From contig SAUG01000145.1 of assembly GCA_011316305.1 (NCBI GenBank), positions 84,688-148,687 of the forward strand: DNA of 64,000 nucleotides, read 5' to 3'. The translations under genes and the position numbers were made by a program. This document shows positions 1 to 9,212 of the stretch, one piece after another. Each line of letters starts with the position of its first letter. Within the stretch, counting starts at the first letter, position 1. This DNA is from Rusavskia elegans. Lineage: Eukaryota; Ascomycota; Lecanoromycetes; Teloschistales; Teloschistaceae. Under the pieces are notes generated by a model that saw nothing but the letters and a program-made list of their open reading frames with translations, was not told the origin of the DNA and made no database searches.

Positions 1-1221
1 GTCTTTCTCAGCCATCTCGCCCACTGCAGCCGACATGGTTTGACGCTCGTCTTGCGGCTTCTGTGGTGATGGTTGGCCTTTGCCACCTCCACCCACACGA
101 ATGAAAGGCGCTGACATGCCGGCGGGGAACGTTGGTATCTGGCCAGCAGCGCTTGGTTGCTCGGATGAAGTTGCTGAGATTCGGACCGAAGCTTGGTCAA
201 GTGCTGTGCTATGTTTCGTTGCACCTAATACACCAATGGTAGAGGCAAATGCTCCAAGAAATGACTGGATGATGAAAAACGCGGCTTGCCACACAACAGT
301 GATTGGTAGATACAACAGCCACCAGCCAGGACCGTATAGGATTCGCCGGAAGAAAAGCCAGCTAATTGTGATAACAAGGATCCAGAAAGCACTTTCCAGG
401 TACCAAGTGTCGGATTTCTGCGAGTGTAAGAGTGTCGAGACCAGAGAGCGGGAAGATGATAAGAGGGTGTCGAGTTCGGTGTAGGACACCGACAGGGTCG
501 AAAGCGCGGCAGTGGATTGATCTGTACGACATCCGGTTCGTCAATAATCTTCAAGGAGAATGATCAGCTTACGTAGAGTCTCGAGCGCAAATTGACTCCT
601 GGACACCTCTGATTGCATCAACGAGTGGACGCGACGTAGAGCAGCAGTCACATCAGAAGAGGCGTTGAGTTCAAGTTGATCCTTGGAGACCTGCTCCTGG
701 CCTTGAAGGCGACCCTTGGCGAACGCGGAAGCTCCTTCTTGAACGCCGGCGAAGAGGAGTTCTCTTTCTCTTCGTTTTGCTGCTTCGACGCTGCGTTTGG
801 CCTGTAACTGAGCCTTCCTAAATTGGGAACGTGCGCTGTGATAGTATAATGATCAGGTCTCGGATTACCGAGCTGTCAGGTAGGAGACCCACAGCTTCAA
901 ATCCTCTGCCAGTCGTGCAACTTGTGCTATAGTCTCCGTGTGCTCCCTCTCCTTCCCGCTGTTCCTCCTTTTGGCAGACGACGTCCAACCAGTACTGATG
1001 GCCTGATCTTCGACCTCTTGGCGCAATAATTCAAGCTCCTCGTCCTGTTCTTTAAGATTTTGGTGGATTTCGGTGCTCAGCTCAAGACGGACATCGGGGT
1101 TTAGCGGGCTGGATCCAAGGGGAACGGAATGCTTCGAAAGACGGTGGATCAGCTGGATCGTCTGTCTGTGTGCATCATTGAGTGGTTGCAGACGGGCGGT
1201 GACATGCTGCAAACTCATCAC
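1..1221 (-). CDS. SEC20: Sec20-type SNARE, ER-Golgi retrograde transport (3' end outside window)
   Basis: Three exons are visible on the minus strand: 1221-869, 835-573 and 521-1, with the C-terminus beyond the left edge. At least 379 residues are encoded. The N-terminal half is helical and charged, and a region rich in Lys, Arg and Gln follows. A hydrophobic segment near residues 250-275 (core FWILVITISWLLF) is followed by a second apolar stretch, matching the membrane anchor of the BNIP1/Sec20 family. The tail is low-complexity Gly/Pro/Gln. Sec20 is part of the ER t-SNARE complex with Ufe1 and Use1 that receives COPI vesicles. The first intron is only 33 bp, unusually short, but its removal restores frame. 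The gene is divergent from mL53 with 190 bp between start codons. Family assignment rests on recalled similarity and the anchor layout. Confidence 0.8.
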
Positions 1222-1411
1222 ACTATTTAAAGATAGGAAAAGTGCAAGTGGAAGAGCTTAGAGTAAGGTAGTTAAAGAGTTGGATGAATGAGGACAGGGT
1301 GCGAGGGTGCCAAGAGATTGAACGATTCTGAGTATTTCATGCACCACACTCCAACTCTCCATTACCTTACTCTATACCAAATCTAAGCTTGCGCCTTGCA
1401 TCCTCACCGCC

Positions 1412-1799
1412 ATGCTTACAAAATTCCTCACAGAGGTGACAACATGCTTCAATCCATTCAAAAGACCTGGTAGAACATGCCGTGTGTTCCTCGCCCATCT
1501 TCCGGCAAACGCTAGATCAATCATGAAGATCACTACCAAGATCCTTCCAAGGGATAGTCAAGACCTTAGCCAGCTGAAGTTGAAGTTTAGTAGGTTGCCC
1601 TGCATCACATGTTTCTCCAATTCCCTTCACCATGATCTTACATCACATGATCGATCATTGTTGACCGTGTTTTTTCCCCTCAGAGGATGGGATGGAAATG
1701 CAGCTCGATGCAGAGAAGATGTCTATCAAAGACCTGATGGAAGAAGTGGACAGACACTCACGTATCCTCAAACGACAAGCGGATCTGGCTGGGAATTGA
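1412..1799 (+). CDS. MRPL44: Mitochondrial large-subunit ribosomal protein mL53 (yeast Mrpl44)
   Basis: Two exons, 1412-1589 and 1684-1799, encode 97 residues. The 94-bp intron (GT at 1590, AG at 1682-1683) is required: without it a 227-codon open frame runs through unrelated sequence. The start reads MLTKFLTEVTTCFNPF and the end has a charged helix, ISIKDLMEEVDRHSR in outline. Both match the small thioredoxin-like mL53/Mrpl44 family of the mitochondrial 54S subunit, whose members are about 95-100 residues. The protein should be imported into mitochondria; in this family the N-terminus is not a classical cleaved presequence. It shares a short 190-bp divergent promoter with SEC20. Confidence 0.85.
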
Positions 1800-2613
1800 A
1801 CGAGTTATCCTTCGCGATGATCGATCCGAGGGCTGGAGCACCATCGGAGCACGATGTGGACAATGACTGTATGTTATCCACCGTGTGCTATCGCTTGAGC
1901 AGTATCTTCACAACAGATCTGCTCTTCGGAAAGACCCATGCGGGATGGGATTGCTCATGCACGCAAGGGTATGAAGGATCTCACAGTGAATTGGACGATG
2001 AACGGAACTATACAGGGGTCTTGGAAATAGTCACTGGCCTGGCATATCCTCACAGTAGGACTGGCTTTATGGGAGAAATCTCGATAAGAAGATAATGGGC
2101 ACACCACCTTGAATCTAACGATCGACATCTTCGAGATCGACCACCCTACTTCCTGGGGTGGTTGGTGTACCGCCAATGCTACCACTGGAGTATGACAATA
2201 CTCTCAAGTTACTAAACAGGTCGGCGTGGAGAAGAAGCGTCGTTGGTGAAAGCTCGCTGAAACTCCTGCGGTGGCCTATTAAATTTAGGGTTGGGAGTGC
2301 GATATGCATTCAAACAGCGAGGGTTCTGGCGGGCTTGAAATGGATGCAGGGTGCAACTCATTGGCGATCTGCAACGTACCTGACGCGCTGCAAGAGTCGG
2401 GAAGGGTTCAGTTGATTTTCAACGGCAGCGACAGCACAACGGAGGTACAAACACTTCATAATATTTCAACAAAAGTGACCAAACATTTTTTATGTCGTCG
2501 TGGCTCATGACCACTGTCTAAGACTGCTTTCTATGTTCCAGGTGTTCGAGCTCGATGAGGAATTATCAGCTCCAATCTACACGGGGCGCCCACAGCACCA
2601 GGCGGAGTTGCGA
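1800..2613. other. Convergent intergenic region, mL53 / pyrophosphatase 3' ends
   Basis: About 0.8 kb between two genes that point at each other. It holds only short open frames on both strands with no recognisable protein, so I read it as 3' UTRs and spacer. Confidence 0.6.
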
Positions 2614-3711
2614 TCAGACGGCTGCACCCGAGATGAAGAACCACTTGTCGTAAATACCGTCAATGGGAGCAGGGGGAAGCTCCTCGTTTGGCTTGATTCT
2701 TCGTGAACCCGGTGCCTCTTTAGCTGCAGAGTGGTTGACACTGGTGTTAGCCCTACATCATGTTAGTACACTGCAAACGAATTGGCAGATACGCTATATA
2801 CGAACAAGGAGATTCCTCCAGGCTGGACCTTGCCAATGATCAAGCGTTCCCACGCTTCAGCGCATTCTCGAATGACATCGGTAGCATACCTGCCCACAAG
2901 TTAGTCGTGCTGCCATTGGAGGGGCGATAGAGTGATTACTTTTTGTTTTTGCATTCGCCAGAGAAGGCGAACTGGTTCTCGGGTTTTCCGTCAGGGATCT
3001 TGTAGATTCGGAACCATTCGTTCGTGGCTCTCAAGAGACCGGGCAGATGACGCTCCACATCCTCGATGTCGTTGAGTCGTGGAGCTAGTGGGTCATTGAC
3101 ATCGACGACGATAATCTTCCAATCCGTCTCCTCTTCGTCAAGCAATGCCATGACACCTAGCACCTTGACCTGCTTAATCTCTCCACGACTTGCTACGAGT
3201 TCCCCAATCTCGCACACGTCCAGAGGGTCATTGTCGCCTTTAGCCTTGGTCTCTGGATGGATTGCATTGGGATCTTCCCAGGTCTGTGCATGGCTTGTTA
3301 GCTACGGCCGGCTTCGGAAATGGCAATTTCGACGTACTTGAGGGAAGGCACCATAGTTCCAGAGGTAGCCGTGATGCGGGAAGCAATTGCGAACATATCG
3401 GAGCTTGCCCTTCTTGATATCTTGCTTGATAGGGTTCATTGGTTCCTCTTTCGAGATCTACGACGGACTCTGGTCAGGTCTCTCAATGCAATTGGAGCTA
3501 TGCGGATAAGTCATTCGACTTAGCTTACTTCCATCTTTGCGTTGGTCCACCTTGGAATTTCGACAACCATGTTCAGCACTGTTTGTTGCTCATTGGCATA
3601 CAAAGGAATGTCGTGGAAAGGTGAGACGACATTGCCATGGCTGTCCTCGATATAGATCCTGTGCTCAAGTGTGAAGGGCGCACCGATCTTTCTCGTGCGA
3701 TAGCCACTCAT
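2614..3711 (-). CDS. IPP1: Inorganic pyrophosphatase (family I, eukaryotic)
   Basis: Five exons on the minus strand: 3711-3529, 3457-3338, 3283-2940, 2889-2806 and 2752-2614, giving 289 residues, the usual length for yeast-type Ipp1 (287). It hydrolyses pyrophosphate to two phosphates, pulling nucleic-acid and tRNA charging reactions forward in the cytosol. The sequence shows the metal-binding DNDPLD motif at 118-123, the FHDIPLYA segment near the N-terminus, the [19 protein letters not shown] region and a C-terminal YDKWFFISG. Introns are 50-71 bp, and two carry perfect CTAAC branch sites. Upstream of the chosen ATG the frame stays open for 78 more codons of basic, Ser-rich sequence, which could encode an alternative mitochondrial leader. 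The gene is divergent from DUS2. Confidence 0.95.
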
Positions 3712-4137
3712 TTCGAAAGTCTGCGGGGATGACTGTGTACAGGAGAGGTGACGGTTTAGTTGCTGTAGGCGAGAGCTGGTTTTTATCAATTTGGTGGGGT
3801 TGCTTTTCCGTCTGAAATTGGAAGCCAGTGTGGAGACACTAAGGGCTGGGGGAATGTGATATTGACGCACGATATGCAGTCGTCTACTCGAACAGGCAAT
3901 CAACATACAGTTCGTTGCCGGATGGTTGGACTTCAGACAGGACATTTATACTCTACCGCATACACTAATTCGGAATGTCAATAAAGTCTCGTCAACCCTA
4001 CTAGACCGATCATCCCACCGATGACGTCTTACTTCAGCTTTGCAAATTCTCCGAGTCAAATTCATCATCAACCCACTATACGTGTATTCGCCTGACGATG
4101 CTCACGTGGCATGCCATTATTCTCACTGGCAGCAATC
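3712..4137. promoter_or_regulatory. Divergent promoter region IPP1 / DUS2
   Basis: About 0.4 kb separates the two start codons. On the minus strand positions 3945-3712 are an open extension of the IPP1 frame. On the plus strand a short upstream ORF begins at 4098 and ends at 4154, overlapping the DUS2 start out of frame. No TATA box stands out. Confidence 0.5.
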
Positions 4138-5364
4138 ATGACTTCCACCGTTAAACGTGTCGCGATACCCAAAAATGGCGTCGACTACCGAGGAAAGGTG
4201 GTTTTGGCTCCAATGGTCCGGTCTGGTGAACTGCCTTCTCGGCTTCTCGCCCTCCACTACGGTGCAGATCTAGTATGGGGTCCCGAGACAGTCGACAAGT
4301 CCATGATCGGTACGACAAAGCGAACCAACCCACTATCCTCGACCATTGATTATACTCGAACGCCCTCCAACAGTTCGAGAATCCAAGGTTCCGCCGCGAG
4401 AGAGAGCTACATTTACCGCCTACATCCAGCGCGGGAAAGTAGGCGCTTGATCTTTCAAATTGGGACTTCTTCTCCATCGACTGCCGTGGAGGCGGCAAAA
4501 CTGGTCGCTCCACATGTTGCAGGCATTGATGTCAATGCCGGCTGTCCCAAACCATTCTCAACATCAGGCGGCATGGGCGCTGCCCTACTACAGAAACCCG
4601 ATCATCTCGCATCGATACTCTCGGCACTGGTGAAAGAGGTTGGTGAAGTCTTTGAGATTGGCATCAGCGTCAAAATACGCCTGCTTGAGACTGCGGAGAA
4701 GACCGAGGCACTCGTAAGAAAGCTGTGTGGTACCGGTATAACTGGTTTGACAATACACTGCCGCACGACTCCCATGAGACCTCGGGAGAGAGCTATTCGA
4801 GATCAGCTACAGATGATTACAGATGTTTGCAGAAGCGAAGGCGTAGCCTGTGTAATGAATGGAGATGTGAAGAACAGGGACGAAGCTCTGCAATTGATGC
4901 GGGAATTTGGCGCGGACGGGGCAATGATTGCATCCGCCGCAGAAGTAAACCCAAGCTCGTTCCGGACGAGCGAAGAAGGCGGTCTCTTGACATGGCGGGA
5001 AGTCATGCATGAGTACATGAAAATCGCTATAGGAGTCGACAATAAATGGGGCAATACCAAGTTCACTTTGAGCCAATTGATCCCAGGAAAATTAGAAGTA
5101 TACCGGGACGTCACAGGATCCAAAAACTACATTGAAGTATGTGAGGCCCTCGGCCTTGAACAACTTTTTGACCAGGCGAGGGAAGTGGATACGAGACTGG
5201 GACTGTCTCAGTGTCGAGATGCTACCGCGGTCCAAAAGGCAAAAGGCAAGAACAAGAGCGCTCAAGCAGCAAGTGGAAGACCCAGCACAGAACGATCGAT
5301 GGACAATGAAACTCGGCGTTCCCTGTCTGAAAGTGGCATTGGTTCGTTCAACATGGTAGTGTGA
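4138..5364 (+). CDS. SMM1: tRNA-dihydrouridine synthase 2 (Dus2/Smm1 family)
   Basis: A single exon encodes 408 residues from the ATG at 4138. An in-frame ATG at 4111 would add nine residues (MPLFSLAAI), but family members begin close to the IPKNGVDYRGK segment, so 4138 is preferred. Dus2 reduces uridine 20 in the tRNA D-loop using FMN and NADPH. The FMN-binding start VVLAPMVRSGELPSR lies at 22-36. The catalytic Cys is residue 136 in DVNAGCPKPFS, and HCRT, NGDV and IASAAEVNPS follow in the barrel. The last roughly 60 residues are low-complexity Ser/Lys/Arg sequence. I see no C-terminal double-stranded RNA-binding domain of the animal type. The lack of introns contrasts with most neighbours. 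Confidence 0.92.
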   Translation: MTSTVKRVAIPKNGVDYRGKVVLAPMVRSGELPSRLLALHYGADLVWGPETVDKSMIGTTKRTNPLSSTIDYTRTPSNSSRIQGSAARESYIYRLHPARESRRLIFQIGTSSPSTAVEAAKLVAPHVAGIDVNAGCPKPFSTSGGMGAALLQKPDHLASILSALVKEVGEVFEIGISVKIRLLETAEKTEALVRKLCGTGITGLTIHCRTTPMRPRERAIRDQLQMITDVCRSEGVACVMNGDVKNRDEALQLMREFGADGAMIASAAEVNPSSFRTSEEGGLLTWREVMHEYMKIAIGVDNKWGNTKFTLSQLIPGKLEVYRDVTGSKNYIEVCEALGLEQLFDQAREVDTRLGLSQCRDATAVQKAKGKNKSAQAASGRPSTERSMDNETRRSLSESGIGSFNMVV

Positions 5365-5818
5365 AGAGGTTTCTCTGAAGCCGCTCTCCTCCCCCTTTTC
5401 CACTCTCAATAGCTCTATGCCATTTCCTTGACATGAGAACGCTCGCGGAACCGTTGTCCGTCGGAGTGACGACACGCTTCGACCGCAGGTGAAGAATCTC
5501 TCGGGCTGCCGCTCGATACTACTGAACTGTACTCATGGGATCAAGAACGATGTCGGCCCTGCAATATCATGTTCATGCGAGGCCAGGTGCCTTTGCGAAG
5601 GTGTACTGCACATCGACACGAAGTAAAGCTTTCCCCGATGATAGCCAAGGAACAGAGTTTCCTTCTGAGTTGACTCAGCATGTTGACTCAACATCTGGGT
5701 CGAGCTGATATGCGGTCCTGGTCAATTGAGCCGCAATCGAGCCGTCAACAGGGACACTGGCGTCGATCGAATGTGGGTTGACCGCGAGCGATGGAGTGGC
5801 TCGCAGAGCTAAGTCATA
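5365..5818. other. Convergent intergenic region, DUS2 / NAT3
   Basis: About 0.45 kb between 3' ends. No coding potential was recognised; it is presumably 3' UTR and terminator sequence. Confidence 0.6.
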
Positions 5819-6522
5819 TCAGGGATGGTAGATGTCTTCCGGGTTGATCCGGTAATTCTCTCCATCTACACGAATGTACTTCTTTGTCTTGTCCCTGCTC
5901 AAAGATTTCCGCATGTCAAAGGCATCTTCAGAGGTTCCATTTCCTGTCGGATCGTCACTATAGTAGTCGATCACGCGCCGATAAACGCTGTAGCTAAGCA
6001 CGAGAAAGGCCGACGTCAGTATCCCGACGAGAATGGAGGATGCGGAGATGTCTTGGAACGCACCCCATTCCTTTGTACATATTGATGGCCGTTTTATTAG
6101 AGACGCGAACGAAAAGGTCCATGAACCAAGCGTGTTCCTGCTCGCACGCCTGGTCCAGATGTGCAGTCAATGTTTTGGCAAGCCCCATTTGCCGGTACTG
6201 GGGAGCAACAGTAAGACACGTAACGTGACCATGCCAGGGCAAATATTTGTCGGTGCCCAAAAGCTTAATGTAGTCGGGATCCTCTTCGACTTTGCCCATG
6301 ACTGCAGCATAGAGTTAAATGTACAGTAGCAGCGTAAGCGGATGAGATCCTACCATAGGCGATGATCTGTCCATTAAGGTTCTCCGCTACAATGAACATT
6401 GTCGGCCATCGAACAAGGTAATCGAAGTAGAACTTTCGTGCATAGTTTTCGGTGAGAGGGTCGAGGTTGCAAAGATTCAACCTTGAGATGTCTGTTGGGG
6501 ACGCTTGCCGAATAGATGTCAT
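5819..6522 (-). CDS. NAT3: N-terminal acetyltransferase B catalytic subunit
   Basis: Three exons on the minus strand, 6522-6354, 6301-6064 and 5993-5819, encode 193 residues (yeast Nat3 has 195). NatB acetylates nascent proteins that start Met-Asp, Met-Glu, Met-Asn or Met-Gln, acting at the ribosome with the Mdm20 auxiliary subunit, which is not in this window. The GNAT acetyl-CoA loop RQMGLA is at 93-98. The substrate-side segment LDPLTENY lies near the start, and a MGYSVYRRV strand follows in the last exon. Introns are 52 and 70 bp, and all joins keep frame. The C-terminus ends with INPEDIYHP. The gene diverges from an uncharacterised gene at 6978. Confidence 0.92.
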
Positions 6523-6977
6523 GACTGCGATCGGGTCGGGACTCAGCAGAGACCTTACGTTACCCTCAAGCCCGTCAAGTGTTTCTCCACGATCCAACTT
6601 GTCTGTTCATCTGTTGATCGTCATAAGGTACGTCTGTACTATCGTCATCGTGTACTAAAGGTAGTACTGTAGCCGCCTGCTTAGCCGCGGTAGATCCCGC
6701 TGCAAGAGCCGCTTGGTTCGTGCATTGCATGTGTCTAAACTGTACGGATACGCGACTAAGATCCGGATCCTGTTCACAATCTCCATGTCAGATGCATGGC
6801 CTTTCTTGCTAAAACTTTGTTCTCGCTATAACTTTTGAATCCCTCATGCATTGCAAAGGGCAAGATCTACATCGGAGCTCGGCGAACAACCGAATCCCAA
6901 GCCGTTACATTTCGGACTGCCCACAGCCACTCACAAGCACAGAGCGGCGGTAGCCGCTATACTACTGCATTCTGACT
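6523..6977. promoter_or_regulatory. Divergent promoter region NAT3 / hypothetical gene
   Basis: About 0.45 kb of non-coding sequence between two start codons. No distinctive element was identified. Confidence 0.5.
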
Positions 6978-8258
6978 ATGCCATCCTCTCCGCATACACC
7001 TACGCGCCATCGTGGACTCTCCAACCTCGATCAGACCTTCTCTACTCGAATCGTTCAGTGTAGTCCAGCCGAAAAACGTTCGAGTCGAAGCTTCTCAATC
7101 CGCTCTATACCTTCACCAGCGTCGCTGAAGTCTCTATCGGCACGTGACGGTCCCGGCTTCGATGTATCCAGTGATACGATTAATTACAGAGGCGAATCGG
7201 ATGGCCTGGGGAATCTTGCCGACGAGCTGGCCGAGGCCTGGGATAGCGAATGCGGTGGAAATATTCAACTGGATAGTGTTTTCGAGGATAAACAAAACGG
7301 CTCGTCGAGCAGATGTGATGAGCACCAGCGCACGGCGCAGCATAACGGCCTTGATATGGCTATCAGCATACCCCGGAGGTCCCACGGCAGAGCCAAGAAC
7401 GATCAGTCATTAAGCCCACCCAAACAAATTCCGCAGTTGGGACTTTACAGGACCACTTCGCATACTTCTATCTACGATGGCTCCGATTACGGCAACAATT
7501 CAGATCTCGAGGATGTCCAAGGCATCCCTTTGTCGTTAGAGCATCGTTTAGCCGTAATAGAGAGTCTTGCCCGACGTGGAGCCGAGTCCAACGGTAGCGG
7601 AGCGGATACGGTAGTTATGCGGGTGGCAGAATCCCTTCGTGATCTCGCCTCGCAAGCTGGTGTCGAATCAGGCGCATCACGGTAAGGTCTATCCAACGAT
7701 TGTGACCCAGCACGCTTAGTGTCCTTATACAGGCTTACCACAGCTCACACGGCAGTATCATCCAATTTAATGCACCAGACACGTCTCATCCAGACACTTT
7801 GTTCCCACTTCACCTCACCATTTTCTTTCCCTCCAAGTCTTGATGAGATAGATGATCTTTTACCTCTAGTGGTCACTACCCTAGAGCTTGTCCCACGATT
7901 CAACCCTCGTGCAGTTCTTGCTATCCATAGCCTTCATTCCTCGGCGCTCGAATTGATCTCGACTTTGTCGGTGCTTGCGGATAGCTTGCATATGATCCGC
8001 CAAACAACATCCTTCGCTTCTCGAAGGTTGAAAGCGGCGAAAGACGCCGTGGAGGAGCTCAGAACGGAAGCCGGAGTCCGGGAAGAGGGAATAAGATGGG
8101 TGGAGAGAGGCAACTGGGATCAAAGACTCAGTAATCGCGAATGCGGGAATATATGTGAGGACGTGGTTGGCGGCTTCAGAGAAGTCTGCGAATGGTGGGA
8201 AAAGTCAATCGGAGAGGAGCTCACGGATCTTGGAGCCCGTGAAGTGGAAGCAGGATGA
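6978..8258 (+). CDS. Uncharacterised fungal protein, disordered N-terminus and helical C-terminus
   Basis: Two exons, 6978-7681 and 7733-8258, joined over a 51-bp intron (GTAAG donor, ACAG acceptor) give 409 residues. I do not recognise the family. Residues 1 to about 180 are Ser-rich and polar with several RS-type basic-Ser sites, probably disordered. From about 185 the sequence becomes helical and hydrophobic, with leucine-rich stretches such as LPLVVTTLELVPRF and a charged helix around KAAKDAVEELRTEA. It ends with Trp-rich polar sequence (CEWWEKS). There is no signal peptide or membrane segment. The long open frame in each exon and the frame-preserving intron support a real gene. The neighbours give no functional hint. 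Confidence 0.7.
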
Positions 8259-9212
8259 CCATTGATCACCAAAGAATCCGAACCTTGATTGCGGTGTGTC
8301 TTGAGGTCAAAAATCGGCCCATCACTCTCCCATCATCCAGCAAAGCAAGGCCTGCCAGGGAGGTTACGCCTTTGGTCACGCTTGGTCATAACCTGCAACA
8401 TTCAGAGTCATTGCCAAAGGCTTCGGAGGTCAAGCTTGATTACATTCAGACAGCCCTACCGCCCCAGCATGTGTTAGTTTCGATTGATACAACCCAGCTG
8501 CCATGAGAAGCAGGAACGGCTATCAAGCACGGATGACATTTCAAGGATGGATCCGCGAACACGAGCGATTTGCGCGTAGACCGAGTCGTTGTTCAAGACG
8601 AGAACCAAACAAACTCAACTCGTCTATCCTCGTCCTAAGATCTGCTCAGCTGAGTGTTGGATATCGGAACAATGAGGAGCATCGATTGTGGAGCCGACCG
8701 AGATTAGGCTCAAGGCCTTGTAAGCCAAACATAGATAGAGCTTGGGTGACGTGTGCCCTTCGTGTCTCATCACTCTTCAAATCCAACGAACCGAGAGAAA
8801 TCAGCTCAACAGCAGTAAGGAGCGAGGACGGAATAAACAGTCAGGCTGTGGATACGATAATGTTCTTGTCGCACCAAAATATCAGCATCATGACTTCCCG
8901 GAGATCAGATCAATTTGAAAAAACATCGAGACAATCCGAAGTTAACGGTGAACACTACGATACCTTGTTAAGACGGATAGACTACGGCAATTAGTATTGT
9001 AGCTCACGATTGTTGCAGAGCTCGAGGAGATTGCCTGTCGAATGACGTGACGGAACTTGGCTGTTGCAGCAATACAGACAAATAAAATACAGGGAAGGAA
9101 CTCCAGAGTCCGTGAAGAGAGCCATGCCAGTCCATCTTATGCGCGCCATCCCCTATTTCAATACATTGTCGAAGAAAAGAAAGCCTTAAATGTCTTGGTT
9201 GCCATCTGCCTG
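8259..9212. other. Convergent intergenic region, 0.95 kb
   Basis: Lies between the hypothetical gene and the eIF3a 3' end. It contains a 163-codon open frame (8503-8994) with Arg/Ser-biased, unrecognisable translation and no splice context, which I treat as chance. Confidence 0.55.

Noticed and set aside
1412..2095. 227-codon continuous plus-strand frame starting with the mL53 N-terminus
   Set aside because: After residue 59 the translation loses all similarity; a GT-AG intron at 1590-1683 joins the true second exon in frame.
8503..8994. 163-codon plus-strand open frame
   Set aside because: Arg/Ser-biased translation, no domain, no splice context, in a convergent 3' region.
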